From Allobacillus salarius (lineage in GTDB: Bacteria; Bacillota; Bacilli; Bacillales; Alkalibacillaceae), in NCBI RefSeq assembly GCF_007559425.1, contig NZ_VMHE01000010.1, forward strand, positions 19,491-83,490: a stretch of 64,000 nt of DNA, written 5' to 3'. A program made the position numbers and the translations under genes. Positions 26,290-37,624 of this stretch are shown here, piece after piece. Each line of letters begins with the position of its first letter. The stretch's first letter is position 1. A model generated the notes under the pieces. The model was not told the origin of the DNA. It made no database searches and saw only the letters and a list, made by a program, of their open reading frames with translations.

Positions 26290-27957
26290 TTAAACTTCCA
26301 TAATGATTGGTAAGATCATTGGACGACGTTTCGTGCGGTCGAATAAGAATGGCTGAATCGTGTCAGTAATTTCATTCTTGATTTCTGACCATTGTGTCGT
26401 TTTTCTTTCCATAACTTTTTCAAGGTGTTTTGCAACTAAACCTTGTGCTTCTTTAATAAGGTCTTCAGATTCACGCATATAGACAAACCCTCTTGAGATG
26501 ATGTCTGGACCTGAAGCGATTTTGTGATCTTTCATGTTGATACTGACGACAACAATGACTAAACCTTCTTCAGATAGAATGCGGCGGTCTCTTAGTACAA
26601 TATTTCCGATATCACCAATACCGCTACCATCAACATAAACAGACCCGGCAGGAATTTTACCTGCTACGCTCACATCTTTTTTGCCAATAGCCAAGACGTC
26701 GCCGATATCCATCACGAAAGACTTTTCTCGTGGTACACCTGTTTGTTCAGCAAGTTTCGTGTGCTCAACAAGCATACGGTGTTCCCCGTGAATTGGCATG
26801 AAATACTTAGGTTTCATAAGACGTAACATTAATTTTTGCTCTTCTTGTCCACCGTGGCCAGATGTATGGATATCATTTAATGAACCATGAATCACATTAG
26901 CTCCCGCACGGTAGAGTTTGTTAATGTTACGGTTGATACTAATTGCATTACCTGGAATTGGTGATGAAGATAAGACAACTGTATCATCTGGGTGAATTTG
27001 AATATGGCGGTGTGTGCCATTAGCAATTCTGGAAAGTGCAGCCATTTGTTCTCCTTGAGAACCTGTACAAAGAATGACAAGTTCATCATTAGGCATTTGA
27101 TTAATTTTATTCGGCTCGATAAACGTGTCATCAGGTGCCGTAATATAATTCAATTCCTGCCCAAGGCGAATGGCATTTTCCATACTACGTCCGAAAACGG
27201 CGATTTTTCGATCGTTTTCAACCGCAGATTGAACAACTTGTTGCAAGCGATAAATATTAGATGCAAAAGTTGCGAAGATGATTCTTCCGTCTACCTTGTT
27301 GAAGATATCTCGAATACTTTCACCGACAACACTTTCTGAAAGTGTAAAACCAGGAACTTCACTGTTTGTACTGTCAGACATTAGGCAAAGAACGCCTTCT
27401 GCACCGATTTCAGCCATTTTCGTTAAGTTGGCTGGTTCTCCAACAGGAGTGAAATCAAACTTGAAATCACCTGTTTGTACAATATTTCCTGGTGGTGTTT
27501 TAACAACAATTCCGAATGAATCCGGAATACTGTGAGTCGTTCTGAAAAAGCTGACGGCCGTTTTTCTGAACTTGATAATATCTTCTTCTTCAACAGAATG
27601 TAGCTTCGCACTCCGTAAAAGTTTGTGTTCTTCTAGTTTGTTTTTAATTAAACCAATTGCTAGTTTACCAGCATAAATCGGAATATTGATTTCACGTAAT
27701 AAATACGGAATGCCCCCGATGTGGTCTTCGTGTCCGTGAGTGATGAACAATCCTTTAATTTTATCTTGGTTTTGGATGAGATAAGTGTAATCAGGAATAA
27801 CATAGTCGATTCCCAGAAGTTCGTCTTCAGGGAACTTAATACCGGCATCAATCAGAATAATTTCATCTTGAAATTGAATGCCATACGTATTTTTTCCGAT
27901 TTCACCTAATCCTCCCAAAGCGAAGATAGCTACTTGATCATTTTTTACAAATTTCAT
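26290..27957 (-). CDS. rnjA: Ribonuclease J1
   Basis: A 555-residue metallo-beta-lactamase/beta-CASP ribonuclease with both 5'-3' exo and endo activity, central to mRNA decay and 16S rRNA maturation in Bacillus. The metal motif HGHEDH spans residues 74-79. A beta-CASP region with FGRSMENA and the IHGEHRM, GHGGQ motifs follows. The length matches B. subtilis RNase J1 (YkqC), and the preceding gene rpoY is the same. The start codon lies 3 nt after the rpoY stop and its ribosome-binding site (GTGGAGAG) is inside rpoY, so translation is probably coupled. Confidence 0.95.
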   Translation of the reverse strand: MKFVKNDQVAIFALGGLGEIGKNTYGIQFQDEIILIDAGIKFPEDELLGIDYVIPDYTYLIQNQDKIKGLFITHGHEDHIGGIPYLLREINIPIYAGKLAIGLIKNKLEEHKLLRSAKLHSVEEEDIIKFRKTAVSFFRTTHSIPDSFGIVVKTPPGNIVQTGDFKFDFTPVGEPANLTKMAEIGAEGVLCLMSDSTNSEVPGFTLSESVVGESIRDIFNKVDGRIIFATFASNIYRLQQVVQSAVENDRKIAVFGRSMENAIRLGQELNYITAPDDTFIEPNKINQMPNDELVILCTGSQGEQMAALSRIANGTHRHIQIHPDDTVVLSSSPIPGNAISINRNINKLYRAGANVIHGSLNDIHTSGHGGQEEQKLMLRLMKPKYFMPIHGEHRMLVEHTKLAEQTGVPREKSFVMDIGDVLAIGKKDVSVAGKIPAGSVYVDGSGIGDIGNIVLRDRRILSEEGLVIVVVSINMKDHKIASGPDIISRGFVYMRESEDLIKEAQGLVAKHLEKVMERKTTQWSEIKNEITDTIQPFLFDRTKRRPMILPIIMEV

Positions 27958-27960
27958 GTG

Positions 27961-28170
27961 CTAGATACTCTCCACTTTGAAGTCTTCAGACTTTTTCTCA
28001 TAAGCTAAATGAGCCTCATTTAATTCAAGGATATGTTCAATATTGATGCTTCGATCAGCGAGTTTTTCACGGACACTCTTTACACTGTCTGCTTCGATGT
28101 ACATCGTTTTTGTTTCTTCACGTACAGGAGCTTCTTCTTCATGCTCCTGATATAATACTTTAAAAATCAT
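27961..28170 (-). CDS. rpoY: RNA polymerase epsilon subunit
   Basis: A 69-residue acidic protein opening MIFKVLYQ, the YkzG/RpoY family. Epsilon binds RNA polymerase near the jaw of the beta' subunit in Firmicutes. Its gene almost always precedes rnjA, as here. AGGAGGAAAAAA lies directly before the ATG. The pairing puts an RNA polymerase subunit and an RNase under one promoter. Confidence 0.93.
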   Translation of the reverse strand: MIFKVLYQEHEEEAPVREETKTMYIEADSVKSVREKLADRSINIEHILELNEAHLAYEKKSEDFKVESI

Positions 28171-28571
28171 TTTTTTCCTCCTAGTTAATTGTGTTCTACA
28201 TAGTTTACCTATCCGTAAAAAAGCAATATTTAAATGCTAAGTTGAAAGCATTATGGATAAATTAATTATTCAAAAGGTTTTACTGCATATAGTTAATTTA
28301 GAATGTTTACGCTCCAAGTGTCTTTTTTTCACGAAGCAACTTTTTTAAACGCTTTCTCAGTTTTTCTCGTAAACGCTTTAACATGGCGACATACGCTCCT
28401 TAATGTATGACGTAAATCCAACAAACGATTCGCTGAGAAAAAAGAATACTACAATACAATTTCCTGTCGTTATTATCCACTTATTATTTCCATTATATAC
28501 TTTTCTGTATCACAATTGAAACAATATAATCGATTGTTTCCGAAAAAGTATCATGTAGATTCGATGAACTG
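28171..28571. other. Leader region upstream of rpoY-rnjA
   Basis: A 400-bp AT-rich stretch between def and rpoY. B. subtilis has ykrA here; I find no trace of it. It holds a short polybasic ORF on the minus strand (28307-28384) and a TATAAT element on the minus strand around 28495-28500 (ATTATA on the plus strand), likely part of the promoter for this unit. Confidence 0.5.
28307..28384 (-). CDS. Possible 25-residue polybasic amphipathic peptide
   Basis: A short ORF starting at ATG 28384 (minus strand) and ending at TAA 28307-28309. The peptide opens MLKRLREKLRKRLKKLLREK and ends KTLGA. About half its residues are Lys or Arg. Leucines at 2, 5, 9, 13, 16 and 17 would line one face of a helix. 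AAGGAG lies 11 nt upstream, a somewhat long spacing. A minus-strand promoter-like TATAAT is ~115 nt upstream, and rpoY-rnjA follow. It could be a leader peptide, an RNA- or ribosome-binding peptide, or chance. I do not recognise a family. Confidence 0.35.
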   Translation of the reverse strand: MLKRLREKLRKRLKKLLREKKTLGA

Positions 28572-29129
28572 CTAAAGCTCATCGACAGATACTGCATTTT
28601 CCGGTGGTGTCATTGGATCGTTTTGATCGATATGATCATAAAACATCACACCGTTTAAGTGATCGATCTCATGCTGAAAAACAACAGCGGCATACCCTTT
28701 AAGACGTAGCTTTACGTCTTCGCCTTCAAGCGTGGTTGCTTTCACTGTTATTCTTGCATAACGTGGCACAATACCCGGTACATCTCGATCAACACTCAAA
28801 CAGCCTTCGCCACCAGGTAAATAAGTTTGCTCTACTGAATGACTGATAATTCTAGGGTTGAATAAACCGTAGCTATAAAGTCGATCGTTATGATCTGTAA
28901 AATGAACGGCAATCATTTGCTTGGATATACCGAGCTGAGGAGCAGCCAAACCGACACCACTTCTTAGCTCATATTTCTCAATCATTTCTTCATCTTGACT
29001 ATTCTTAATAAATTGAAGCATTTTTGTTAAAAGAACTTTCTCTTCCTCTGTAGCTGGAAGTTCTACTTTATTAGCTTTTATACGTAATGACTCATGCCCT
29101 TCGCGGACAATATCTTTCATCGTTAGCAT
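28572..29129 (-). CDS. def: Peptide deformylase
   Basis: A 185-residue peptide deformylase, which removes the formyl group from new N-terminal methionines. The three defining motifs are all present: [17 protein letters not shown] and QHEIDHLNG (metal-binding Cys and the HExxH histidines). The length and the inserted segments fit the type 2 (DefB/YkrB) class of Gram-positives. GCAAGGAGATGAA precedes the ATG. It is monocistronic, and its location between rnjA and ykyA matches B. subtilis. Confidence 0.95.
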   Translation of the reverse strand: MLTMKDIVREGHESLRIKANKVELPATEEEKVLLTKMLQFIKNSQDEEMIEKYELRSGVGLAAPQLGISKQMIAVHFTDHNDRLYSYGLFNPRIISHSVEQTYLPGGEGCLSVDRDVPGIVPRYARITVKATTLEGEDVKLRLKGYAAVVFQHEIDHLNGVMFYDHIDQNDPMTPPENAVSVDEL

Positions 29130-29327
29130 ACAATTTCATCTCCTTGCTTGTTGCTTTATATGTATGAATGATAAGATTAAATATTGAATTAATCGTTTAA
29201 ATCTAGCTTTACATATTTTATCATATATTTATTGGATTCATAATAAAATGTATTCCAAATATAGGAATGCTTTATGTTATAATAACGTAAAGGAATTTGA
29301 TAGGTAGACAGGAAGGAAGAGACATAC

Positions 29328-29987
29328 ATGAAGAAATTATTATTATCCATATGCATCTTGATTCTTAGCATCACACTTGTAGGATGCAACAGCAGCGATC
29401 AAACGAAAGAAGAAATCTATAACTATTTAGAAGAAGCTGTTCAAAAAGAAAAGGATTTTCAAGAAGCACAAAATGAACTTGTCGAAGTTGAAAAAGAAGA
29501 AAGTAAACTATACGAGCAAATGATAGAGATTAACATGGAAGAAATTGACCAAGTGAAAGAAAAAGCGGAAAAGGCTAAAGAGCTTTCCCAGGAACGAAAG
29601 CAGATCATGGAAAAAGAAATGGAAAGTATTAAAGCAGGAAAAGAAGAGTTTGATAAAATGATTCCTTTAGTTGAGGAATTGGAAAATGAAGAGGCAAAAG
29701 GTCAAGCCAATGAGATGATTGATGTTATGGAAAATCGATATAAGTCATTCGCAGAATTACATGAAACGTATTTATCATCCATTGAAAGTGACCAAAAGCT
29801 ATATGATTTACTGATGGACGAAGAGTTAGATAAAGAAACGTTAGATGAGCAAGTGAATGAAATTAATCAAAAGTATGAAGAAATAACGACTCATCAAGAA
29901 GAGTTTAATGAATTGACTAACCAATTCAACGAACTTAAAAAGCAATTTTACGAAACAATCGAATTGGACGTTCAATACGAAGAATAA
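29328..29987 (+). CDS. ykyA: YkyA-like cell-wall binding lipoprotein
   Basis: A 219-residue lipoprotein with signal peptide and lipobox ending LVGC (Cys20), followed by almost continuous charged alpha-helix, predicted coiled coil. This is the YkyA family, found in B. subtilis at the same place between def and pdhA. It is anchored to the outer face of the membrane; its function is not defined. GGAAGGAAGAG lies upstream of the ATG. A TTATAATAA sequence near 29275 could be its -10. A terminator follows at 30021-30048. Confidence 0.85.
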   Translation: MKKLLLSICILILSITLVGCNSSDQTKEEIYNYLEEAVQKEKDFQEAQNELVEVEKEESKLYEQMIEINMEEIDQVKEKAEKAKELSQERKQIMEKEMESIKAGKEEFDKMIPLVEELENEEAKGQANEMIDVMENRYKSFAELHETYLSSIESDQKLYDLLMDEELDKETLDEQVNEINQKYEEITTHQEEFNELTNQFNELKKQFYETIELDVQYEE

Positions 29988-30020
29988 ATGGCTCTTGAAG
30001 GATCGCCTTTCAAGTAACAG

Positions 30021-30060
30021 GCTCGAACGATTTTAAAATCGTTCGGGCTTTTATTTTTTG
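30021..30060 (+). terminator. Terminator after ykyA
   Basis: A self-complementary stretch (30021-30048) folds into a stem of about 11 bp with a tiny loop, and TTTTATTTTTTG follows. Confidence 0.8.
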
Positions 30061-31522
<1,462 letters not shown>

Positions 31523-31525
31523 ACA

Positions 31526-32503
31526 ATGGCTGAAATGACTATGATTCAAGCAATAACTGATGCCTTACGCACAGAGTTGAAGAACGACGACAATGTGCTC
31601 GTTTTTGGTGAGGATGTTGGCCAAAATGGTGGTGTGTTTCGTGCTACTGAAGGCTTACAAGACGAGTTCGGAGAAGAGAGAGTTTTTGATACGCCATTGG
31701 CTGAATCAGGAATTATCGGCATGGCTGTCGGTCTATCGACACAAGATTACCGACCAGTACCGGAAATTCAGTTCTTCGGCTTTGTTTTCGAAGCGATGGA
31801 TGCAGTTGTAGGTCAAGCTGCTCGTATGCGTTATCGTTCTGGAGGAAGATGGCATGCGCCAATAACAATTCGCTCACCATTTGGTGGTGGTGTACACACA
31901 CCAGAACTTCACGCAGACAGCTTGGAAGGATTTATGACACAGGCACCTGGTCTTCGTGTTGTTATTCCTTCAGGACCATACGATGCAAAAGGGCTACTTA
32001 TTTCTTCAATCCGAAATAACGATCCTGTTATTTTCTTGGAGCATATGAAGTTGTATCGTTCTTTCCGTGAAGAAGTTCCTGAAGAGGAATATACAATTGA
32101 CTTGGATAAAGCAAACATTGTAAAAGAAGGTACCGATATGACGTTGGTTGCATACGGTGCAATGGTTCACGCTTCCCTTAAAGCAGCAGAAGAATTAGAA
32201 GAAGAGGGAATTAGCTGTGAGGTAATCGACCTTCGTACAGTAAGCCCGATCGATATTGATACAATTTTAGAGTCAGTTAAGAAAACAAACCGTGCGATTG
32301 TCGTGCAAGAAGCTCAGCGTCAAGCAGGAGTTGCAGCTGGCATTGTTGCTGAAATTCAGGAACGTGCGATCTTGCATCTAGAATCACCTGTTTTCCGAGT
32401 AACTGCACCAGATACGGTCTATCCATTCTCTCAAGCAGAAGAAGTATGGTTACCAAATCATCAAGACATTAAAGAAAAAGTAAAAGAATCAATGAACTTT
32501 TAA
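31526..32503 (+). CDS. pdhB: Pyruvate dehydrogenase E1 beta subunit
   Basis: A 325-residue E1 beta with the transketolase pyrimidine-binding domain first ([19 protein letters not shown]) and the C-terminal transketolase domain after ([12 protein letters not shown]). It forms the alpha2-beta2 E1 with PdhA. Spacing to pdhA is only 3 nt; AAGGAGTCGAAG inside the end of pdhA is its ribosome-binding site, which implies coupled translation. The length is typical. Confidence 0.96.
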   Translation: MAEMTMIQAITDALRTELKNDDNVLVFGEDVGQNGGVFRATEGLQDEFGEERVFDTPLAESGIIGMAVGLSTQDYRPVPEIQFFGFVFEAMDAVVGQAARMRYRSGGRWHAPITIRSPFGGGVHTPELHADSLEGFMTQAPGLRVVIPSGPYDAKGLLISSIRNNDPVIFLEHMKLYRSFREEVPEEEYTIDLDKANIVKEGTDMTLVAYGAMVHASLKAAEELEEEGISCEVIDLRTVSPIDIDTILESVKKTNRAIVVQEAQRQAGVAAGIVAEIQERAILHLESPVFRVTAPDTVYPFSQAEEVWLPNHQDIKEKVKESMNF

Positions 32504-32534
32504 TCGAAAATGACAATGAATAGGAGGGATTATC

Positions 32535-33830
32535 TTGGCCTTTGAATTTAAACTTCCTGATATTGGTGAAGGAATCCATGAAGGTGAAATTGCCAAGTGG
32601 TTTGTCAAAGAAGGCGACCAAGTAAGCGAAGATGATGTCTTAGCCGAGGTTCAAAACGATAAGGCAGTCGTTGAGATCCCATCTCCGGTTGATGGGACAG
32701 TCAAAAAAATCTTTGTAGATGAAGGCGAAGTAACGACCGTTGGTACGGTAATTATTACTTTCGATGCAGAAGGTTATGAAGACGATGAATCTGAAGAAGA
32801 ATCATCGAAAGAAGAACCGAAACAAGAAGAGCAAACAGAAGAAAAGAAAGAAGAGCCAAAAGAAGAGAAGGCAGCGGAAACTAAACAAGCAGAAACGAGT
32901 GATAAGTCTGCTGATGAAAATAAACGCGTTATTGCAATGCCGTCTGTCCGTAAATATGCGCGAGACAATGACGTGAATATCCAACAAGTAAGCGGTTCGG
33001 GTAAAAATGGACGAATCTTGAAAGACGATATTGATAAGTTCTTAAGCGGAGATCAACCTGCTGAAGAAGCTCAACAGACAGAAGAAACGACAGAGCAAGA
33101 TTCTGCACCGCAAACGACAGAAGGACAGTACCCTGAAACACGAGAGAAGATCAGTGGTATTCGTCGTACAATTGCGAATGCAATGGTGAACTCTAAACGC
33201 ACAGCGCCACACGTGACGCTAATGGATGACGTTGACGTTACGGCATTGGTCGAACACCGTAAGAGATTTAAAGCAATTGCAGAAGAGCAAGATGTTAAAT
33301 TGACGTACTTGCCATATGTCGTAAAAGCTCTTGTTTCTACATTGAAGAAGTATCCTATACTGAATGCTTCATTTAATGACGAAACAGAAGAACTTATTTA
33401 TAAACATTATTACAACATTGGAATTGCTGCAGACACAGACCGCGGACTACTTGTACCGGTCGTTAAAGACGCAGATCGCAAGTCCATGTTTGAAATCTCT
33501 TCTGAAATAAATGAGTTGGCAACGAAAGCGCGTGATGGTAAACTTTCCCCAGGGGAGATGAAAGGTGCTTCTTGTTCGATTACGAATATCGGATCAGCAG
33601 GTGGACAATGGTTCACTCCTGTCATTAACCATCCTGAAATGGGTATTTTAGGTATTGGTCGCATTAGTGAGAAACCAGTTGTTCGCGACGGAGAAGTTGT
33701 TGTAGCACCTGTATTAGCATTATCTCTAAGCTTTGATCACCGTATGGTTGACGGAGCAACAGCGCAATATGCGATGAATCATGTTAAACGTTTATTGAAC
33801 GATCCACAACTAATTATGATGGAGGGTTGA
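32535..33830 (+). CDS. pdhC: Dihydrolipoyl acetyltransferase E2
   Basis: A 431-residue E2 core. The lipoyl domain (1-80) carries Lys43 in QNDKAVVE. An acidic, Glu/Gln/Lys-rich linker spans ~80-130. The E1/E3-binding domain is near 135-175 ([13 protein letters not shown]). A second flexible linker follows, and the catalytic domain carries the DHRMVDGA motif. It transfers acetyl to CoA and scaffolds the complex. The start is TTG at 32535, with AGGAGGG at 32522-32528. The single lipoyl domain is as in B. subtilis; the linker is unusually acidic. Confidence 0.95.
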   Translation: MAFEFKLPDIGEGIHEGEIAKWFVKEGDQVSEDDVLAEVQNDKAVVEIPSPVDGTVKKIFVDEGEVTTVGTVIITFDAEGYEDDESEEESSKEEPKQEEQTEEKKEEPKEEKAAETKQAETSDKSADENKRVIAMPSVRKYARDNDVNIQQVSGSGKNGRILKDDIDKFLSGDQPAEEAQQTEETTEQDSAPQTTEGQYPETREKISGIRRTIANAMVNSKRTAPHVTLMDDVDVTALVEHRKRFKAIAEEQDVKLTYLPYVVKALVSTLKKYPILNASFNDETEELIYKHYYNIGIAADTDRGLLVPVVKDADRKSMFEISSEINELATKARDGKLSPGEMKGASCSITNIGSAGGQWFTPVINHPEMGILGIGRISEKPVVRDGEVVVAPVLALSLSFDHRMVDGATAQYAMNHVKRLLNDPQLIMMEG

Positions 33831-33832
33831 TT

Positions 33833-35242
33833 ATGGTAGTAGGAGATTTTCCAGAAGAAGTAGATACGCTAATCGTCGGTGCTGGACCCGGCGGTTACGT
33901 TGCAGCAATCCGAGCTGCACAAATGGGACAAAAAGTAACCATTGTAGATAAGGGTAACCTAGGCGGCGTTTGTTTGAACGTAGGCTGTATCCCTTCAAAA
34001 GCATTAATTTCAGCAGGTCATCGTTATGAGCAAGCATCTGGCTCTGATGACATGGGAATTGTTGCTGAAAAAGTATCTGTTAATTGGGACAAGGTCCAAG
34101 AATGGAAAGGTCAAGTTGTAAACAAACTAACCGGCGGTGTTGAAAGCTTATTAAAAGCGAATAAAGTAGACATCGTTAAAGGTGAAGCTTATTTCGTTGA
34201 TCAAAATACAGCTAAAATCATGGACGACAAGCAGTCTCAAACGTACAAGTTTAAAAACTGTATTCTTGCAACAGGTTCTAGACCGGTCGAATTAAAACCA
34301 TTCCCTTACTCAGAGCGTGTATTAGACTCTACAGGTGCGTTGAACTTAAAAGAAGTTCCAGGGAAAATGGTTGTAATCGGTGGAGGATACATCGGTACTG
34401 AACTTGGTGGCGCATACGCAAGCTTTGGTACAGAAGTGACAATCCTTGAAGGTACAAAAGATATCTTGGGCGGTTTTGAAAAGCAAATGACCCAATTAGT
34501 GAAGAAACGTCTAAAAGGAAAAGGCGTAGATATCGTTACTGAAGCTATGGCTCAAGGTGTAGAAGAAACCGACAATGGTGTGAAAGTAACGTATGAAGTA
34601 AAAGGTGAAGAAAAAACGATCGAAGCTGATTACCTATTGGTAACGGTTGGTCGTCGTCCAAACACTGATGAAATTGGACTTGAAGAAGTTGGCGTAGAAA
34701 TGGATGATAAAGGCTTAATTAAAGTGGATAAACAAGGACGTACGAATGTCGACAGCATCTTTGCTATTGGTGACATCGTTGACGGACCTCCACTAGCTCA
34801 TAAAGCTTCCTATGAAGGTAAAATTGCTGCTGAAGCAATCAGTGGTGAAAAATCAGAAATTGATTATCTATCTATGCCACTTGTCGTTTTCTCAGATCCA
34901 GAACTTGCAAGTGTCGGATACAATGAGAGCGACGCAAAAGAAGCAGGCTACGATGTTAAAGTTTCGAAATTCCCATTCGCCGCTAATGGCCGTGCGTTAA
35001 GCTTAAATGACACAGATGGTTTCGTGAAATTAATTACACGTAAATCAGATGGATTAGTTATTGGTGCTCAAGTTGCTGGTCCAAGTGCTAGTGACTTAAT
35101 TGCAGAATTAGGACTTGCTGTTGAAGCTGGAATGACAGCTGAAGACTTAGCATTGACGATTCATGCTCACCCAACACTTGGTGAGACGGTTATGGAAGCA
35201 GGCGATCTTGCAATCGGTATGCCAATCCATACAATGAAATAA
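33833..35242 (+). CDS. pdhD: Dihydrolipoyl dehydrogenase E3
   Basis: A 469-residue FAD enzyme that reoxidises dihydrolipoamide with NAD+. It shows the FAD motif [10 protein letters not shown], redox disulfide [16 protein letters not shown] motif [10 protein letters not shown], a second FAD motif [13 protein letters not shown], and the catalytic HAHPTLGE. The frame opens at a TTG overlapping the pdhC stop. The ATG at 33833, 6 nt after GGAGGG, matches the family start MVVGDF. Last gene of pdhABCD, closed by a strong terminator. It may also serve other 2-oxoacid complexes. Confidence 0.95.
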   Translation: MVVGDFPEEVDTLIVGAGPGGYVAAIRAAQMGQKVTIVDKGNLGGVCLNVGCIPSKALISAGHRYEQASGSDDMGIVAEKVSVNWDKVQEWKGQVVNKLTGGVESLLKANKVDIVKGEAYFVDQNTAKIMDDKQSQTYKFKNCILATGSRPVELKPFPYSERVLDSTGALNLKEVPGKMVVIGGGYIGTELGGAYASFGTEVTILEGTKDILGGFEKQMTQLVKKRLKGKGVDIVTEAMAQGVEETDNGVKVTYEVKGEEKTIEADYLLVTVGRRPNTDEIGLEEVGVEMDDKGLIKVDKQGRTNVDSIFAIGDIVDGPPLAHKASYEGKIAAEAISGEKSEIDYLSMPLVVFSDPELASVGYNESDAKEAGYDVKVSKFPFAANGRALSLNDTDGFVKLITRKSDGLVIGAQVAGPSASDLIAELGLAVEAGMTAEDLALTIHAHPTLGETVMEAGDLAIGMPIHTMK

Positions 35243-35257
35243 ACTGTGAAATAAATG

Positions 35258-35309
35258 AAAACACACCAACCCAGTTAAGCCCTATGGTTTGCTGGTTGGT
35301 GTGTTTTTT
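35258..35309 (+). terminator. Terminator of the pdh operon
   Basis: A stem of about 16 bp (35258-35274 with 35292-35307), TTTTTTC tail, 15 nt after the pdhD stop. Confidence 0.85.
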
Positions 35310-35408
35310 CATAGTATTCTGTTGGATATTCTTGCATGCCCTTCTATAAATACGAGTAAATACTCTACGAAATGGTATTGGATTTGAAGAGCATTTTTTG
35401 TACTTATA

Positions 35409-35648
35409 AACAAAAAACCACCTCGAACAAAATACAAAACTTAGTTCGAGGTGGTTTCAAAAACAAATTAGATCATACTGTAGCCGGCAAATTATGAGGA
35501 TGAACTTTACCTTGTAAAACCCTCTGCATTTCCTGCAGCGAGCTGTTAATATAAAGCGGAGAGTCATGTAATGGGCTTTCCGCTTTATATTTGCTTCTAT
35601 TTAAAAAGAAGCATGAGATTTCTATCACGCAATTAAAAAAGAAGCACA
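35409..35648 (-). ncRNA. Candidate structured small RNA between pdhD and the BCCT gene
   Basis: A minus-strand unit of about 240 nt. TATAAT at 35655-35660 is its likely -10, with no good -35. It ends in a perfect 14-bp terminator (35444-35457 with 35415-35428) followed by TTTTTTG. Between them are three more hairpins: GCTTCT/AGAAGC near 35593-35612, ATAAAGCGGA/TCCGCTTTAT at 35551-35588, and CTGCA-GGAAA-TGCAG at 35524-35538. The upstream BCCT gene has its own terminator at 35749-35769, so this is a separate unit. Two frames could encode short peptides; neither has compelling start signals. B. subtilis places the dual-function RNA SR1 next to pdhD, but I see no SR1P-like peptide. Confidence 0.4.
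35415..35457 (-). terminator. Minus-strand terminator of the candidate RNA
   Basis: A perfect 14-bp stem with a 15-nt loop. The T-run lies on the minus strand, so it points away from pdhD transcription. Confidence 0.8.
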
Positions 35649-35748
35649 CTTTGTATTATACCCAAAAAAAGAGATGGAGTAATTATTAATGACTGACAAC
35701 CCAATCCGTTCGTTAATGATTAACGGGTGAGAAACTTCCATAAAAAAA

Positions 35749-35769
35749 GATGAAGCTCGTCGCTTCATC
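35749..35769 (-). terminator. Terminator of the BCCT gene
   Basis: GATGAAGC (35749-35756) pairs with GCTTCATC (35762-35769). Seven Ts follow on the minus strand. Confidence 0.75.
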
Positions 35770-35847
35770 CAATAAGTACAAAATTGATTGATTTTAGTGT
35801 TTTTAGAAAATCTTTTATTAAATGAATGTTCTGTTCTAAATCACTCG

Positions 35848-37401
35848 TTATATTCGCTCAGTCGGTTCATTTCTTCTCCGTCTCTTAAGCGGAGCATTCC
35901 TTGCTTCTTCTCTAAACACTTTGACTAATGAGAAAATCACCATCAGCAAGATAAACACGAACGGAAAGGCTGCTAAGATTGAAGCGGTTTGCAATGCACC
36001 TAATCCTCCTTGCCATAGTAACACGGCAGCCGTTGCTGACTGTATCAATCCCCAAGCAAGTTTCACTCGAACATGTGGGTTCAAACTACCGCCTGTCGTT
36101 TGCATACCTAGAACGAATGTTGCTGAATCTGCAGAAGTAATGAAAAATGTACTAATCAATAAAATCGCTAGTAACGATGTAATGAACGACAATGGATAGT
36201 TTTCAAGAACAGTGAATAACGCGATTTCAGCCCCTTGATCATTAACCACTGACATAATATCCATTCCTTGGTGATATTCCAAAGAAATAGCAGATCCGCC
36301 GAAAACAGCGAACCACAATGCACCAAAAATTGTTGGAACTAATAATACACCAATAACAAATTCTCTGACCGTACGTCCTCTAGAGACACGGGCGATGAAC
36401 ATTCCAACGAATGGTGCCCAAGCGATCCACCATGCCCAATAGAACATCGTCCAATTTTGTAGCCATACTGCATTTTCTGAATTAAACGGTGTTGTTCTAA
36501 AGCTCATGGACGGAAGGTTTTGAACGTACCCACCTAATGAAGTTGTAAAGAAATTCATGATGAAATTGGTTGGTCCAGCGAACAACAAGAAAAACATCAA
36601 TAAGAAAGCAATAATAATATTTGTTGTACTTAGAATCCGAATACCTTTATTCAGTCCAGTCGCTGCTGATATCATGAATAAAACAGTGACAACAGCAATG
36701 ATAATCAATTGAACGACAATTGTGTTACTGATTGCAGGTACAATGAAGCCTAATCCACTGGCTATTTGTTGTGCACCTAAACCAAGAGATGTCGCAACAC
36801 CGAATACTGTTGCAAATACAGCGATCACGTTGACGACTGTACCATATGCACCGTTCATTTTATCCCCGAATAATGGTTTTAACGTAGTACTGATTAAGCC
36901 TGGCTCATCTTTTCTGAATTGGAAATATGCTAACGCCATTGCTAAAATTGCATAAATCCCCCACGGGTGTAGTCCCCAGTGGAAAAATGAGAACTGTAAT
37001 GCAGTTTTAGCTGCTTCCGTTTCATCCGCTGTTGCATAAGGAGGCATGTTGAAATGTGAAATAGGCTCTGCAGCTCCCCAAAATACAAGACCAATACCCA
37101 TACCAGCACTAAATAACATTCCGAACCAAGTTAAATAGTTATATTCCGGTTCGTCTTCATCTTTTCCTAACTTGATATTCCCGTACTTCGAAACAACTAG
37201 GAATATCGCAAAAATTAAGAATGAAGTTGCTGAAAGTAAGTAAAACCAACCGAACTTATCAACAATAAAACCTTGGATGTTAGTCGTGATATTATTTAAG
37301 TTCCAAGTCGGCAGGATGCTTGAAGGAATAATCCCCCAAACGATAAATAAAAGTGCTATTAATAATGAAATGTAAAAAACTCTAGTTACTTTTTTCTTCA
37401 A
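35848..37401 (-). CDS. BCCT-family betaine/choline transporter (OpuD-like)
   Basis: A 517-residue secondary transporter with about 12 membrane segments. Family motifs are GMGIGLVFWGAAEPISHF and WTMFYWAWWIAWAPFVGMFIAR, the latter holding the substrate-binding tryptophans. It imports glycine betaine or related compounds with Na+ for osmoprotection. The C-terminus ends in a short basic tail (APLKRRRRNEP) that may sense membrane or ion state, as in BetP-like proteins. Choline or carnitine specificity cannot be ruled out. The ribosome-binding site is GGAGGGTTAAAAA. It is monocistronic. Confidence 0.9.
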   Translation of the reverse strand: MKKKVTRVFYISLLIALLFIVWGIIPSSILPTWNLNNITTNIQGFIVDKFGWFYLLSATSFLIFAIFLVVSKYGNIKLGKDEDEPEYNYLTWFGMLFSAGMGIGLVFWGAAEPISHFNMPPYATADETEAAKTALQFSFFHWGLHPWGIYAILAMALAYFQFRKDEPGLISTTLKPLFGDKMNGAYGTVVNVIAVFATVFGVATSLGLGAQQIASGLGFIVPAISNTIVVQLIIIAVVTVLFMISAATGLNKGIRILSTTNIIIAFLLMFFLLFAGPTNFIMNFFTTSLGGYVQNLPSMSFRTTPFNSENAVWLQNWTMFYWAWWIAWAPFVGMFIARVSRGRTVREFVIGVLLVPTIFGALWFAVFGGSAISLEYHQGMDIMSVVNDQGAEIALFTVLENYPLSFITSLLAILLISTFFITSADSATFVLGMQTTGGSLNPHVRVKLAWGLIQSATAAVLLWQGGLGALQTASILAAFPFVFILLMVIFSLVKVFREEARNAPLKRRRRNEPTERI

Positions 37402-37624
37402 TTTTTAACCCTCCTATTGAACCAGTATAACGACATTATTTTAAGAACACATACTCCATTGAAACAAAATTTTTAAGGACATTCAAGAAAATCTCACGTA
37501 TTTAATGTTCTTTTACTTTTACCCTCTTACTTATAAAATAACCATTTCACAACAAAATAACTGTTTCCTGACAACACTTATCAAGTTATAATAAGATTAA
37601 TACATATATATAGGGGGACAACCA

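Noticed and set aside
35410..35660. SR1/SR1P homologue beside pdhD
   Set aside because: The location fits, but neither short frame resembles SR1P, with no cysteine pattern of that peptide, so I only propose an unrelated candidate RNA.
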